NCBI GenBank assembly: GCA_030220185.1
Contig: JASPKZ010002332.1
Location: 806,001 to 870,000 of the forward strand
Length of the DNA: 64,000 nt
Source of the DNA: Diploptera punctata
Taxonomy: Eukaryota > Arthropoda > Insecta > Blattodea > Blaberidae
Direction: 5' to 3'
This document shows positions 1 through 12,913 of this stretch, piece after piece. The translations under genes and the position numbers were made by a program. The notes under the pieces were generated by a model. The model searched no databases and was not told where the DNA came from. It was given only the letters and a program-made list of their open reading frames with translations. Within the stretch, counting starts at the first letter, position 1. The number at the start of each line of letters is the position of its first letter.

Positions 1-181
1 TCACAATTTTTTATTTTTGGTTAAGTTGCTATAGCCATGAACTCTTAACATACAAAAAATAAATAATTTACACCAAATAAGAAAAAAGTTTTAAAAAATA
101 CCATCCTCTCTCCTTAAAATGATCGATTTCGCTGAGGTTTGGATAATACTTTGATTTACACTCCCGTACATCCCGAGTGGG

Positions 182-538
182 GACATGGGTGTTCCCTAAC
201 GCGACATTTCTTAACCAATCTAATTTAGTTATGTTTATTTTCATACATATGTCAGCCAGAGGTCAGTATATAACCTCAAAGAGACATCTAGTAGCAAATT
301 AAGAAATTACTTGGATAGAGGAAAGCATATTTGATTTTGCTCAGATGCACTAGTTTAGGCTTGAAGTTCTTTTACGGGCAGGAAAATCTTCAGATTCGGA
401 ACTCACGACTTAAAGTCTCTCTCGGAGAACTGGGTCATTGGATTCTTCCATCCTGAAAATCCATCGACCTAAGCGTGTTCGATCTCGCGACCCTTGGGGA
501 AAAGGCAAGTAACATAACCCCTAGACACCGAGATCAAA
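182..538 (-). mobile_element. tRNA-derived SINE (family SINE-1), diverged copy
   Basis: The region aligns by eye with the copies at 40273-40659 and 53340-54028. Shared landmarks are the 'gacatctagtag' core, a 'ggcttgaagttcttttacg' segment, the 'cttccatcctgaaaatccat' segment and a terminal tRNA-like block with degenerate B box and A box on the minus strand. The head here is degraded, for example 'gttcgatctcgcgaccctt' where a B box is expected. I did not find a clear TSD. It is an old, non-coding copy. Confidence 0.6.
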
Positions 539-1128
539 TATGACACAATATAATTAAAAGACACAAGACGTAGAGTCCAGAATGTGTTTATATTTCGTGA
601 CAACTAAACTATTGCAAGTAATTGGAAATACACTAAAACTCCGCTTGACCGATATAGTTTACGTTAGAACATGTTTCAGGAAAAACTTTCCTCCATCATC
701 ACCAACTCTAACTGTTCGTGAGAACAACATGGCCTAGCACATTTAGCTACCTGTGGCAGTAATTTAATGTAACGGTAGTGTTTATTACAAAAAATAATAT
801 TATGAATTCTGTTTGACAACTTATTCGAGAATACTAAACATTGACAGAAAGTATGGAGTTTTCTATCTTCGATAAATTGTACTTAAAATGTAGATGTCTT
901 GAGTTTTGTGTTTAATACACTTCGATCACTAATTACAAAATAAAGATAACTCACGTAACAACTAACGATTCTGCGTGGTGTAAGACTTTTAATTAAATAA
1001 TTAACAATTCTTTGTTACGTATGCGTTGTTCATATTCTACAATATTATGGGGCGTAGCCCTGGAAAATCTTTATAATAGTTCATATACCACTTTGGGAAG
1101 CAAGAAAAAAAACTTTAATTTTCATGTG

Positions 1129-1272
1129 TTATGTCAAATTTAAGTGGAATTCGCCCGGGTTCTATCCAAAGTGTTGTGTCAAATTTTACGTGGAATTCAC
1201 CCGGGTTCAATTCAAAGTGTTGTATCAAATTTTACGTGGAATTTGTTCGGGTTCGATCCACAATCGGGAGAT
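1129..1272. repeat. 46-bp tandem repeat, three units
   Basis: Three imperfect units of about 45-46 bp follow each other. Each has 'gtcaaattt', then 'gtggaatt', then a 'cgggttc' block followed by an 'atcc'-like end. The repeated 'cgggttcgatcc' resembles an RNA polymerase III B box, so this may be an amplified tRNA-like fragment. The 60-codon reading frame across it is a by-product of the repeat. Confidence 0.6.
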
Positions 1273-2470
1273 TTTTGCTCATCTGTAATACAAATGTCGG
1301 TAAATTTTAATGCCCAAATACTATAGTACCAAAACACTATCGGCTATCACATTCGCTTTGTTCACTATAAATGTGTTATTGAAAGGCGTGTCTTGTCTAA
1401 ATGTTCGTGCTGTCTAGGAAGTGGCCCCGGATTGAGCTGATTCTTCATTCGGCGAAGCCCTCCGTGTCCTTGTATGCTCAAAAAAGTATGTATATTGTTC
1501 CTAAGTCTAAACATGCTCTAACTACCGACAGGCCGTGTCACTATAAGGTCTGGGTGACATAGGAACCCTGAAAATAGTACCTAAAAAGGGAGAGGTTAAC
1601 TCCTTAATTGGTGAAATTAAATTTCTCATGCCAGTTTATTTAAATGATTCGGACTGTAGTGAAAACAAATCATGCATAACCATAATTTATTTTGTGTATA
1701 TTATTGTATAATTTTACACAAATTTAAATAATTTTTACTGATTGGTTTTTCCACTATTTATTAAGAATATTGTATAAATTAAACCACTGTATCTTATAGG
1801 ATACAGTGCCAAATTAAGGCTTAAATTAAGGGTAAGAAATACAGGAAGAAATCTAACAATGTGGTAATTATTTGCACAGACAGGTTATTTTGACAATTTG
1901 AACGCTGAATTATATAACTAAACGATTTCCATATCTACTGTTTTACATATACAGCCAATTATTAGCCATTTTGAAGACGGCTCCTCGTTTATTAGTTTCA
2001 CACATGATGTGGCGTTTGTTAAACAGGGCCTGTGGGAGGCGAGGTCTTCATTCTAGTTTTATAAACACGAAACTAATCCAATTTTATACTATGAACCGTA
2101 TAAAATGTCGGATATATAGCATTTCACTTTGAGTGAAAAAGTGCAAATTCATTAAATCCAAGAAATTTGACAACTGATAGTGATATATTTTTCGTCCGAG
2201 ACGAATTGGTTGGGTTAATAGATGAAAAAGCTAATCCAGCAAATCCTAAAGATAAAATGCTCATCAAATTTCTTTAACGCTAGGGGTCCTGACGTAACTT
2301 ATATAATATAAATAACATAATATTTTTATTATTCGCATAAGATTCCTTTGATATGAACTGAAAAAATGGCAAATATTTTTGTCTTATTTCGAGTAATTCG
2401 TTGAATTCTTAGTAAATTATTGTAAAATTCATTTTTTATTTAGGAATATTACACAATACAGTGTTTCTCC
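1273..2470. other. Intergenic AT-rich DNA, nothing recognised
   Basis: No reading frame, RNA gene or repeat could be supported here. The same holds for 539-1128. Confidence 0.5.
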
Positions 2471-2474
2471 TTCA

Positions 2475-2690
2475 ACCCAAAGTGATTTGTCGCCAGAGGT
2501 TCCTGTCTAAAGCATCATCTTCCCTCAAATCTCTAGCTTCCATACTTCTCTTCGCTCCATCTATCCGTCGTTCTCTAGGCCTGCCTCTTCTACTTCTTCC
2601 ATTAGCTTTCCATTAAGGATATTCTTTTGATATTGTCTCTTCTTCCATTCTTATGAGGTGTCCATACCATATCAAACGTAAATTCAAAAT
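2475..2690 (-). mobile_element. LINE C-terminal fragment (RT tail)
   Basis: Conceptual minus-strand translation gives pieces of the basic tail seen at the C-terminus of many arthropod endonuclease-reverse-transcriptase LINEs: a W/YGH-x-x-RMEE block, then a GRSRRGRPRERRIDG-like stretch and an EARDLREDDALDRNLWRQ-like stretch. Frames are broken and no catalytic domain is present. It is a dead fragment of about 200 bp. Confidence 0.55.
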
Positions 2691-3118
2691 ATATAAATAA
2701 ATACATAATTTTCTTGCTACCTACATTACTACAGATCTCTTTCAAATTGCACTACATATAGAACACTTATTACTTTTTTAAAAAATAATATTGCGATAGA
2801 TCACTCAGCCTTCTCAATAAATAAGTTACATTTGAACATCGCGGTTTAACAATAGATTCGCGGTTACGTGGTTACGGCATGGATAATATTTCAAAATTTG
2901 TTTTGCTGTAAAAATAATTACAATTTCGCGTTCTTTTATTTCAGAAAAATCAGGATTACAATAAACACGATCAAAATATTTTGTTTCACAACGTAAAATA
3001 AGTGAAAGCGTTAAATAGGGTTGTGAATTTAAAATATTGTGGGTAAAATTTCGATAAAATACAAGGTAAGTTAGTTCCATTTAAAATATAAAACAAAGTT
3101 AGTGTAGAATTAGAATTG
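2691..3118. other. Intergenic, nothing recognised
   Basis: An 84-codon minus-strand frame at 2826-3080 has low-complexity AT-driven composition and no recognisable domain, so I do not call it a gene. Confidence 0.4.
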
Positions 3119-3445
3119 AGATGATGATGATGTCTAAAGTGCTGCATCTAACACGAAGTCATTAGCAGTCTTTCTCTACAATACTTTGAGGTCTTAGAAT
3201 CTTCATGTTTGACAGCGATACAGTTGTTCAGGTGACCTTCGTCCATTTCTTCGTCTGGATGATTGCATATAATGCATTTAGGTGAAGGCAGAACATTAAT
3301 ATTGTAAAGGTATTTTGCCAGGAGTCGTGGCCTGTTGTCATTCTAAATTGTGCTACCTCTGTGTTTTTCTTGGTATGTCTGGTAATATCAATATTTTTTA
3401 TTAGGCATTCCCATTTTTTGTTTCTAGCAGAACGTAGGTGTAGAA
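3119..3445 (-). mobile_element. LINE 3' end with zinc-binding C-terminus and GAT-type tail
   Basis: On the minus strand the translation carries, across frameshifts, a stretch like V-A-Q-F-R-M-T-T-G-H-D followed by a C-x2-C-x-H type cluster (CIICNHPDEEMDEGHLNNC). This matches the C-terminal zinc cluster common in arthropod Jockey-type LINEs. The 3' end is marked by a short trinucleotide tail at 3122-3133 (gatgatgatgat on the plus strand). Only the terminal 300 bp or so remains. Confidence 0.6.
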
Positions 3446-4134
3446 GCGCAGTAAAAGTTCATTAGAGAACTGGGTAGATAAATAAGAAAGAGAAAGAGAG
3501 AAGGAAAGGAAAGAGACATCATTTTAAATGGTTCACAGCTGTTCTGATATTGCTTTGTGTAATTACATTAAAAGAAAAATAACACACACAGATCCACAGA
3601 TAATAGTAATGGCATATGTGATTGAAAACTTGTGAAGATAAAGAAATAAAATAATTTTTATAAGTCTAAAATTGGAGTTAAATGTGCATAAAATGACGTA
3701 AAAAGTTAACAAATTAGACAAAATTAAGTAAAACTTCAAACATATCTATTTCACTGGAATTAATAAACTATTCTCTGAACTAAACAAAAAAGTATATATA
3801 AGAAATGGAGGTAGACACTGCATTATAAATACATCTGCACTAATTAATATACTGAAAAAAGTTATATATTTTTAAGTTATTCAAATTCAGTTAAACGTTC
3901 ATTCTTTTCCATAATTATAATTATGGATAATGTGTATAGATAATTACACTGCTAACAGTGGTTTCGTTGCCCTTGATATAAGATTAATTTCGGATATATT
4001 TATGCTCACAATTCATGAAACTATCAATGATTTTGGAAGATTTGCTCTGTTTTTTTAATCTTTATTTTCATTTTACACTATAAAAATCGGAAAATATGAA
4101 AAAATATATATTTATAATATCAATTGCTTTTTGA

Positions 4135-4935
4135 AAAATTAGTATACACCGACGTAAATAGAAAGAAAATGTCGAAAACCCATGTTATACTTCAGTGAAA
4201 CGCCTTTTGTAAGATTTTCTTCTATAATTTTTAGGGGACAATCTCTTTTTAAAGACCAGTAATCTGCCTTCATGTGACGGTCCGATCTACCCTGATACAT
4301 TTCCTCCATTACTTTTAGATCCTGGTGAAAGCGCTCTCCCTGTTCGTCACTATAATTTCCTAAATTATCCGGAAATGTATCCAGGTAACTGTGGAGAAAG
4401 TGTAACTTTATACTAATATTTGCTTCTGCAATCTTGAAACTTATCATGTATTGCACAATTTCTTTATAATTTGGTGCTTTATAGTTACTTACGAAATTTT
4501 CTACTAGCAATACAAAACCCTTCCAAGCTTCACTTTCCGGAACAGTTATAACTTTTATAAAATTGCAACTTTCAACAATTGCCGAATTAGAGGACCATCA
4601 AATATTCCTCCTTTTAACTTTTCCATACTGAGCTTAGGAAGTTTTTACAAATGTATTTGAAACATTCTCCTTCATTATCCAACGCTTTGACGAATTGTTT
4701 ATCATACCTAACTTGATATGTAATGGTGGAAGTATGATTTTGTCTCTGCTTAGTAACGGCTTGTTTATTACTTTGGCTTTACCGACAGTTAAGGACTTTC
4801 TCAAAGGCCACACATCTTGTTCCCAATGAAGTTGCTTTGCTATACTATCCCACAAACATATGAAGCAAGGATATTTTGTGTATCCACATGTATTTATACA
4901 TGACAACTCATCCAGATGCACGTTGCGATTACTTT
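4135..4935 (-). pseudogene. Arthropod multi-copy conserved ORF family, C-terminal half, broken
   Basis: Two minus-strand frames (4634-4921, then 4139-4510) form one frameshifted coding region. Seen are a CGYTKYPCFICLWDS-type block, a V-I-N-K-P-L..I-I-L-P-P-L-H-I-K-L-G block, and near the end S-D-E-Q-G-E-R-F-H-Q-D, M-E-E-M-Y-Q-G-R and a short A-D-Y-x-W-S-L-K-R-D-C-P motif. I recognise these as hallmarks of a large uncharacterised protein family found in many copies in arthropods and some cnidarians. Its biochemical function is unknown to me. The spread suggests it is or was mobile, or travels with a transposon. It lies inside the 3910-5170 insertion that interrupts the paralogous segment. Confidence 0.65.
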
Positions 4936-5724
4936 AATTTTGTCAAATAACTGAGATCACGGTCGATGTGCGGAGTAAGGGGTGCGAGAGTGGGGATCAC
5001 GTGATGTTTGTATGCGCGAAATAAATGCGCAGAATTCAAATCATACTGGAAACATAAAAAAAACTAGAGCACATTTAGCACTTTCATGAATACATTCGTA
5101 AACTGTGCACTTGAAAACATAGAAATTCGCAGAGATATCCAGGGCAACAATTTTTTGTAGAGCTGTGTTATATATATACTACATTACCAGATTTTTCTAA
5201 ATTTTCCACAGTTAATTGTTGTCTTTTGTCAGTAAGAATACTTTAATGCAGCAAAACTTATTTCTACTGAATATACGTCTAAAGAACTAATTTTAAATTA
5301 GTACAGTACAGTAAAAACATCAATACCTACTGGAACATTTACATTTTCCCCCAGTATAATATCCTTGACACTTTCTATAACAATGAAAACCATACATCTT
5401 ATCTAGTACATTGTCAAACTTAATTTAACTTTTTTTTTCCTAATTTTCCCAAGACAACACAAATCCAAGGTCTTCTATCTTTCTTTAGAGACGGGCTATT
5501 ATTTGTGTGTACAGCGAAGCTCAGAAGTACTGCGAGCACAAAAAGTATTTTTCAAATATTTGGCCTTCATTCCCTCCTTAAATCTGACTATTTAATTTCT
5601 GTCCTAAAGGCGATGTCTTCGGGAATTACAGGAGAGATATGTGTCCATCAAGCCTATTGCAAATGTCATAACTTACAACAATTTAGCCCATCCACATCTA
5701 CTTGAGACATTTCTACATGGATAA

Positions 5725-6040
5725 TTACTTCTTTTATTAAACCATATTGTTGTTACTTCTAAATCATGTCCAGGAGTCATTTTATTCTGCAGGTTGATTC
5801 CAGAGCTGTTGATACACTGGAATATATAATGTGGTGATGCTTCTTTAATATTACACTTTGGGCAGATTGGGAATATCTTATTGCCGTATATTACTTTAAG
5901 AGTTCTAAGATGTCCTGTTTTAAGTCTTGCTATAGGTGTGTGCTTTTTTTTCCGTTGCAGTCTCCATGATTGAAGTTATTCTACCACACCAATCTTGGCC
6001 TGTCTACTGGCTGCTTTTGTTTTTCTACAGTAATTTTCGT
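5725..6040 (-). mobile_element. LINE C-terminal zinc-cluster fragment
   Basis: Minus-strand translation shows I-A-R-L-K-T-G-H-L-R-T-L followed by C-P-K-C-N-I-K...H-Y-I-F-Q-C (C-x2-C-x8-H-x3-C), the C-terminal zinc cluster that follows the RNase H region of Jockey-like LINEs. It is interrupted and truncated on both sides. It replaces the LINE-A 3' end that is present at the equivalent place in the partner segment (17140-17340), so it arrived after the duplication. Confidence 0.55.
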
Positions 6041-6312
6041 GCCTCTCTTTTATTTTAAAAATGCGCCACATGTCTTGCACGTCAGAGTCTACAAGACGTA
6101 ACTATTCTTATTACATCTGGTTTCCTTCAGTATTATGAAATTCACAGTTACGTAGGCCCTATTTTCTTCCACTCACCTGTGTGTGAATCTCTATTTGTTC
6201 CAAACATATTCCTAATCACTTTATTCTGAAATAGGCTAAACACAATTGTTTCTTCTGTCTTAAAATAAGAGTCCTGTTACGCACCCATTTAATATAACTT
6301 GAAGAATCGCCG
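6040..6312 (-). mobile_element. LINE-A internal fragment
   Basis: This matches 17335-17600 and, more weakly, the 134-bp unit of the 26.8-28.2 kb array: a 'cgccacatgtcttgcacgtc' block, a 'tattcttattacatctg' block and a block corresponding to the ELHDLYRKSD-type part of LINE-A. The coding frames are lost. Confidence 0.55.
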
Positions 6313-6315
6313 GTT

Positions 6316-7838
6316 TATATGTAGATAGATAGATCATCGGTTGATTAATGTCTTTGACTTCGTCCGATTTCTAATAGCCAATTTTGTCGGTCCATCCAAT
6401 CTCCTGGTTGCAGATGTTTTCTCCTTCATGTAAACATATTGCCTGACTCCAGGAGGTTTTAGGTCTTCCTCTGCCTCGTCTTCCCTCAGGTTTCCATTCC
6501 GAAACAGATTTTGGTAGTCGATCCTCTTCCATTCGTTGGACATGTCCGTACCATCTTAATTGCTGAGTTTTAATATAATCTAAAATAGTGTCTTCAATCT
6601 TCATTTTCTCTCTTATAAAAGAGTTCCTGATTTTTCTCTTCTTGAAATTCTTGCTTCCCTTCGTATAAATCCATTTCCGTTGCCAAAAGAGAATTATTTG
6701 TTTTTGTTGTTAATGGCCAAAGTTCTGCTCCATAAGTAATGATGCTTTTAACAATTGTATGATACATATTCATTTTATTTTTATTACTTATATTTTTATC
6801 CCACAATATTCCATTGAGGCAAGCAATTGCAAATTTTCCTTTATTATTTCTATTTCTTATTTCCTCTTCATAACTCCCATTTTTATTTATTTTAATTCCT
6901 AAATATGTGATCTCACTACAAGATTTATTGTTTCTCCAGACTCCAAAATTAAATTTTGTTCTGGTTCACCAATTGATAATTTTTTTTCTTTATGTTCAAA
7001 TTTAATCCCCATTTTTCACATTCTTCTATTAATTTTCTAGTAATATATTCTAAATCTTCATAATTTTGTGCAATTAACAATTGATCATCTGCAAAATGTA
7101 AGTTATATAAAGTTTTGTTGTTTGAAATAGGAATTCCCATGCTTGAACATTTTCTCCTCCAATTCTTTATATTTCAAGTACATATATTTTAAACAGAGTC
7201 GGCGATAGACAATAACCTTGACGAAGACCTTTATTTATCGTGAAACCATGTGACAATTTACTGCCAATTTTAATTTTAGATGTGAAATTGTCATATAAAT
7301 TTTGTATAGCTTTAATTATAATAATCTTAATTCCCATACGTCTTAAAACAATCCATAGTTTCTCTATAGGGACATAGTCGTATGCTTTCTCAATATTTAC
7401 AAATAGTAGGTGCAAAGGTTGTCCATATTGCATTTTCTTTTCTATTACCTGAGTAATGCAAAATAAATTGTCGGTTATGGAACGACCTGCTCAAAATCCT
7501 GACTGTTCCTCTAATTCCATATCACTATAGTTTTTTTTTTTCAAATAATATTTTAGTATACGTCCATAGAGTCCACTCATAGTACTTGTTACTGTTATAC
7601 CTCTATAATTTTCACATTGGTCTTTTTTCCTTTTTTATGGATTGTCGAAATGTATCCTAGTTTCCATTCTTCAGGAACTTTTTACCATTCATAAATTTGT
7701 AAATAATTTTCTCAGTCGTTCAAATTAATGGTCGGATCCATGTTTTAATAGTTCTGCTGGTATTCCTCGTGGACCACTAGCTCTTTTATTTTTTAATGAT
7801 TGAATATTCATTTTAATATCCTCTATGTTTTGAGAGAA
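6316..7838 (-). mobile_element. LINE-B, 5'-truncated reverse transcriptase, frameshifted
   Basis: Reading the minus strand from about 7830 down to 6320 gives RT fingers (a K-R-A-S-G-P-R-G-I-P-A-E-L-L-like start), an E-K-A-Y-D-Y-V-P palm block in the frame at 7167-7433, a G-L-R-Q-G-Y-C-L-S-P-T-L-F block, the catalytic box as F-A-D-D-Q (frame 6949-7140), a thumb block and the basic tail R-W-Y-G-H-V-Q-R-M...G-R-R-G-R-G-R-P-K-T-S-W (frame 6371-6604). Stops and frameshifts separate the pieces. The 3' end has a short GATA-type tail at 6322-6335. It interrupts the left paralogous segment cleanly, so the partner at 17600 shows the empty site. Confidence 0.8.
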
Positions 7839-8000
7839 TTTGGGATGACAACAGTCTCTATCATGCATTGCATGCTGTATGCACTTCCATAGTTGATTCT
7901 ATGTATAAATTATTTCTGTTTATTATCGTTCCAAGGCATTTTAATTCCATCACTTCATCAAAATGTTATGAGGAAAAGACATCGGTCATATAGTGAGGAC

Positions 8001-8894
8001 AACCCAGCACACAACTCGTGCCGATGGTTTTTGAACGGTGGAATGGTCAATCACCTATTATTGTAAATATCTCCTAAGGCATGCGGTGGAGTCGCTTATG
8101 TTTACCTCTGATTTTCTTCAGTTTTTTTCCTTTTAATTTTTTTTTCCTTTCTTGAACTTTTTTAAATATAATCTTCTCGTTCTTCTTCTTTTCATGTAGT
8201 ACTTAAGATACCGATACGATCTAGATTTTCTTTTTCCATATTAATATGTATTCACACAAAGGCACACATGCACGCACGCACGCACGCACACACACACACC
8301 GTGATGGAAAGCTCTTAATTCTCTTTAATGAAAAAAACCTGATTTCCAAGTTTAGGAATCTAACCACGGGGCATCTGGTTCTGTAGCCAGGAACGCTGTC
8401 TACAAGGCCAAGATACCTATCAAAGTTCATGCATTGATTTCTCAAATATTTTCACAAAATTATATATTTTGTACATTGTCTTTGTTAATTTAATTGCTGT
8501 TTTTAACTTTTTTCATGTTATTTTACTTTTTAACAGGGTAACTGCAATAATCGGGTTACCATAATTAACTAAATCTTGAACTACAATCTGCATGTTCATG
8601 TGATTGTGAAGTTCGATTTATTGTTTGTGTCTACAATTTATGATCGCACACGCTCCACAAATGTCTATATGTCTTCATTAGGAACATTTTGTGCCAAATT
8701 ACAAGATATTAAGGTACACATTTTTCCCGAGCTTCTTTTCTTTAAGTGAGATATAATCTAAATCCCATTAGAAATGATGTCAACAAAATCAAGTAAACAA
8801 TTCGAACATGTCTAAAAGATACAAAGAATAGGGTGCCGGTAAGCAAACAGTTTTCAGATACTTTTGAAATTCACTATTCAGTTTTGTACTAGAG
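8001..8894. other. Intergenic with a short CA/CACG simple repeat
   Basis: 8263-8300 is a cacg/ca microsatellite. The 74-codon minus-strand frame across it is a repeat artefact. Nothing else is recognised. Confidence 0.5.
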
Positions 8895-9745
8895 CATGCC
8901 ATGAAATCTTTAGAGGATAAACAAGGCTTATAACTCAATGGTATTAATAAGCTTTTAGTATATGCTGATGATGTAGTATTATTAGGCGATAGCAAGAAGA
9001 TACTACGGCCAACATGCACATCTATTTAGTAACATCAAGATATTGGGGCTGGAAGTAAATATCATTAAAACTAAATATATGTTTACAAGCAGACATACAT
9101 TATACCATGGAAAAGGAAAGTTAACGACAAATGAGGAAATTTTGAAGAAGTGACTGAACTCAAATACCTGGGAAAAAATTACAAATACGAATAAGATATA
9201 GAAAGAAATGAACACAGGCTCAATTCTGGAAATCAATGCTCTTAAGGATTAAAGTGATTCTTGTAAAAAAAAACTGAAAATATGTAAAACTTATATTAAA
9301 TGGATACGAAACAAGGACTATAACTTTAAGAGAGGAGAACAGATTACAAGTATTTGAAAATCAAGTTCTTAGAATATTTTTGGAACAAAGAGAGACGAAC
9401 AGACACAATAATGAAGAAGACTATATGACAATGAGCTACATGATATTTATTGAAAATCAGATATACTAAGAACAGTTAAATCTTAAATTTCGTAGACTGG
9501 AGTGGGGGCAGAACATATAGCATGAATGAAGAATGAAAGAGGGGCATGACAAATGATTGTAGGTAAATCAGAGGGAAAGAGTTCAGTAGATAGGCAAAAA
9601 ATGAAGTGGGAGAAATACACTACCATGGTTTGAGCAAGGTAAATTACAAAATGGATGATTGAAATAGGGATGTTTAGAGAACTAATGTCCGTGTGGCCAT
9701 GAACCTACCGGTTCGAAATCGCCAAAGAGTTAGTATTTTAGTTAT
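8895..9745 (+). mobile_element. LINE-A remnant with RT palm to 3' end
   Basis: The plus strand encodes, in broken frames, L-L-V-Y-A-D-D-V-V-L-L (YADD box near 8961), then I-L-G-L-E-V-N-I, a thumb block (T-L-Y...L-T-T-N-E-E), an E-N-R-L-Q-V-F-E-N-Q-V-L-R block and the tail G-R-P-x-x-W-E. The terminal block near 9680-9720 ('gtgtggccatgaacctaccg') matches the 3' end of the better LINE-A copy at 12362-12902. Many indels show it is old. Confidence 0.7.
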
Positions 9746-10359
9746 CAAGTTCGCAATATACGTAAGAACTTTAAAAAAAATGTAAATACATTTTTATAAG
9801 CACATAAAACACTTAATGTCTTTTTGAGAAATAAAATTTACAAATTGTGTTAGGACGCGTATATCGTTTAGTGTTAAAGGTTCTGCAAACAGACCTAGGC
9901 TCTATCTAATATTACAACTGACTAAATCACTGCCTCTATCAGTCCCGGAGGTTTATGGCAGCGCAAACACATTCCTATCATGAGCTAAAGTTTTCTAATC
10001 ATTCCCTGTACAATTCACTTTAGTCAAATCAAATATTATTCTCTGAACTCATTATTGGGCCTAATAACTGGACGCTTCCCTTCATGTTTTTGTAAAATGC
10101 ACTTCTTTCATGCCCTATTCTTGTCATATGTTCTGCCTATTACATTCTACGATACTTATTTGTTCACATTACAAATAGTTTCTCATAAAGATAATGTTTT
10201 CAGTCTTCTCAATTCACCTGTCCGTTCATCTCTCCTGAACATGAAAATTATATATATTTCCATTTTCTCTACACAGCTAAATCTCCTCCCAACCTACTGC
10301 GGGAATTTGCTACAAGCACTGGCTGCAAAATCTATTATGTAGAGTAATTTATAAGCCGT
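9746..10359. other. Intergenic, nothing recognised
   Basis: A 95-codon frame at 10055-10342 shows no domain and only hydrophobic AT-driven composition. Confidence 0.4.
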
Positions 10360-11205
10360 ATTACTACATATTGTAAATGAGCTAGCACCAATTCCAATTG
10401 CATATTCAGTACAACTAAAAGAGACGTACAGTATCATGAAAGTACTCCTTCAAAATGTGAAGTCTCAAGAACACCAGTGGCTTGTATGTGGTGACAAAGT
10501 GACTGGCATCCCTCTCGGTCAGAAAATATGATACATCAAGATACCTTGCTATATGTTTGAAATGGGACAATAGAGCATATTATGAGCATTGAAGTAGGAG
10601 AGAGTGGCATACGAGGGAGAACCAACTGGCGGGATCCAAGAACATTGTGAATGAGCATTTGGTAGATCCTCATCATATTTTACTGTCTCCGACGCACATA
10701 AAATTAGACCTGATGAACCAGTATGTGAGAGCATTGTACAAAACTGTTTTCAATACCCGCATAGCCAATTCCCAAATCTATCAGCTGCAAAGTTTAAAAA
10801 GAGTTTTTTTTGGACTAGTTGATGTTTGATGAACACTTTAAGAGTATAATGGCAGAAATAAAATAGTAAGTATGGGGAAGTTTAAAAAAAGTTGTGTAGC
10901 GTTTTCTTGGCCAGAATAAGCAGCCTGATTAAATGAAGTAGTGGAAGATACTCGTAGCTAAAGAAGTTTAAACAGTTAGGATGCAAGGTAAGCTTAAAAC
11001 TACATTTGCTAATGTCACACCTAGACAATATTCAGGACAATTTGGCCTACACAACAGAAACTGGAACACCATTATCAAGGTCGCTGGGAAATAAACATGA
11101 TGTCTGACTACTGCTGGGGTATCAAACATTAAGAAGAAGTGACACACAAACAGAACGCCATTAAACGATCATTCATAGAAAAACGTCAACGGAAATATCT
11201 CCGCA
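10360..11205 (+). pseudogene. Arthropod multi-copy conserved ORF family, central and C-terminal part, broken
   Basis: This belongs to the same family as 4135-4935 and 44945-45641 but lies on the plus strand. Frame-shifting translation gives V-L-L-Q-N-V-K..E-H-Q-W-L-V-C-G-D-K-V-T-G-I, then N-E-H-L-V-D-P-H-H-I-L-L-S-P-T-H-I-K-L-D-L-M (frame 10647-10829), Q-Y-V-R-A-L-Y-K-T, a V-F-D-G-like block, H-Y-Q-G-R-W-E-I-N-M-M-S-D-Y-C-W-G and a basic end near 11200. Several stops and frameshifts are present. Function is unknown. It is a decayed copy. Confidence 0.65.
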
Positions 11206-11603
11206 CAGTAAGTATTCACATCATTATATTTGCTTTTTTAATATTATAAAATGTCTCTCGCGTTACTTTCTTACCATTTTATGTTTTCCATTTTGCCTCC
11301 AGCTTCCTATAATTGCTTTCCGATTTCATTAGCTATATATTAGGATGATTATACAAAAACCTGACGTCCTGTAGAGAAACAGGCTTCCGTTTCCTGATCA
11401 TCGCAATCGATTTAGCCATGTTGATGCAAACCTCAGACAAAAAAGTAAAGAATTGTCGATCTGTGTAATTATTTATTGTATTTAAATATGTAACTTAGAC
11501 CTAGTACGAGTGGGTAAGACTAATATTGTATTATAAATGTATCTAACCCCTTTTAATAGCTTGACAAGGGATTAAGGCATTAATTATGCCAGGTAAATGT
11601 GTA

Positions 11604-11640
<37 letters not shown>

Positions 11641-11985
11641 ATAATTATTATTATTATTGTTATTATTATTGCTATTATTATTGTTACAGTTGGGATTATT
11701 ATTTTAGGACTAAACATTAAGCCTACAACATTGTATAATGTGAATTAAGTCATCTGAGTCCATTTTGTCATACAGTTGAAATATAATATATGCTATATTG
11801 GTGGTATTGGTAATGATATATGTACGTGGACCCGGAAGATTACCTACAACTCTCATTCCATTTTTCTCGGGATAGTGTTTCAAGTTGCAGTGCTCAGGAC
11901 AATAATTGTCTGAATAAATAACTAAAAAATAAAAAAAAGTATACTTGAAATATTTGAATATGAGAATAGATTAAAACCTAATTGA
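11206..11985. other. Intergenic with an ATT microsatellite
   Basis: 11606-11690 is an imperfect (ATT)n tract. No gene or element is recognised elsewhere. Confidence 0.5.
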
Positions 11986-12350
11986 AAAAAAAAAGATGAA
12001 TGCCATTGCTCGTAGAGAAATTAGAAAAATTAAAAGGAGTACGTGGGGAAAAATTAGTGACCCGGAACATGATAGTCATGGACAAGATAAAGCCTATAAG
12101 ATTTTAAAACACTTTAATAATCACGAAAAGATCAAACCAAAATTGAACATAATTTCTGAGGATAAGTGGTTATATTATTTTAAACATCTTTGGACGGAAC
12201 AATCAGTTGATGAGGAAATAAATTTGTCATTAATTGATGAAAATATAAATCCTATTTCTTCGAAGAACTAATAACTGTTATCAATCATTTTAAAAACAAA
12301 AAACTCCTGGAATTGATAATATTAACAATGATCTAATAAAATATGACTCT

Positions 12351-12913
<563 letters not shown>

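Larger units (their letters stand above)
3429..8000. repeat. Paralogous segment, left copy (partner 15045-17770)
   Basis: Blocks 3429-3905, 5170-5720, 6040-6312 and 7838-8000 align in the same order and orientation with blocks of 15045-17770. Examples are 'gagaactgggtagataaataa' against 'gagaattgagtagataaataa', 'cttgacactttctataacaatgaaa' against 'cttgatactttctacaacaatgaaa', and 'ttttgagagaatttg' in both. The gaps are later insertions: about 3910-5170, 5725-6040 and 6316-7838 in this copy. The two copies are strongly diverged, so this is an old duplication or two copies of an old unknown repeat. Confidence 0.6.
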
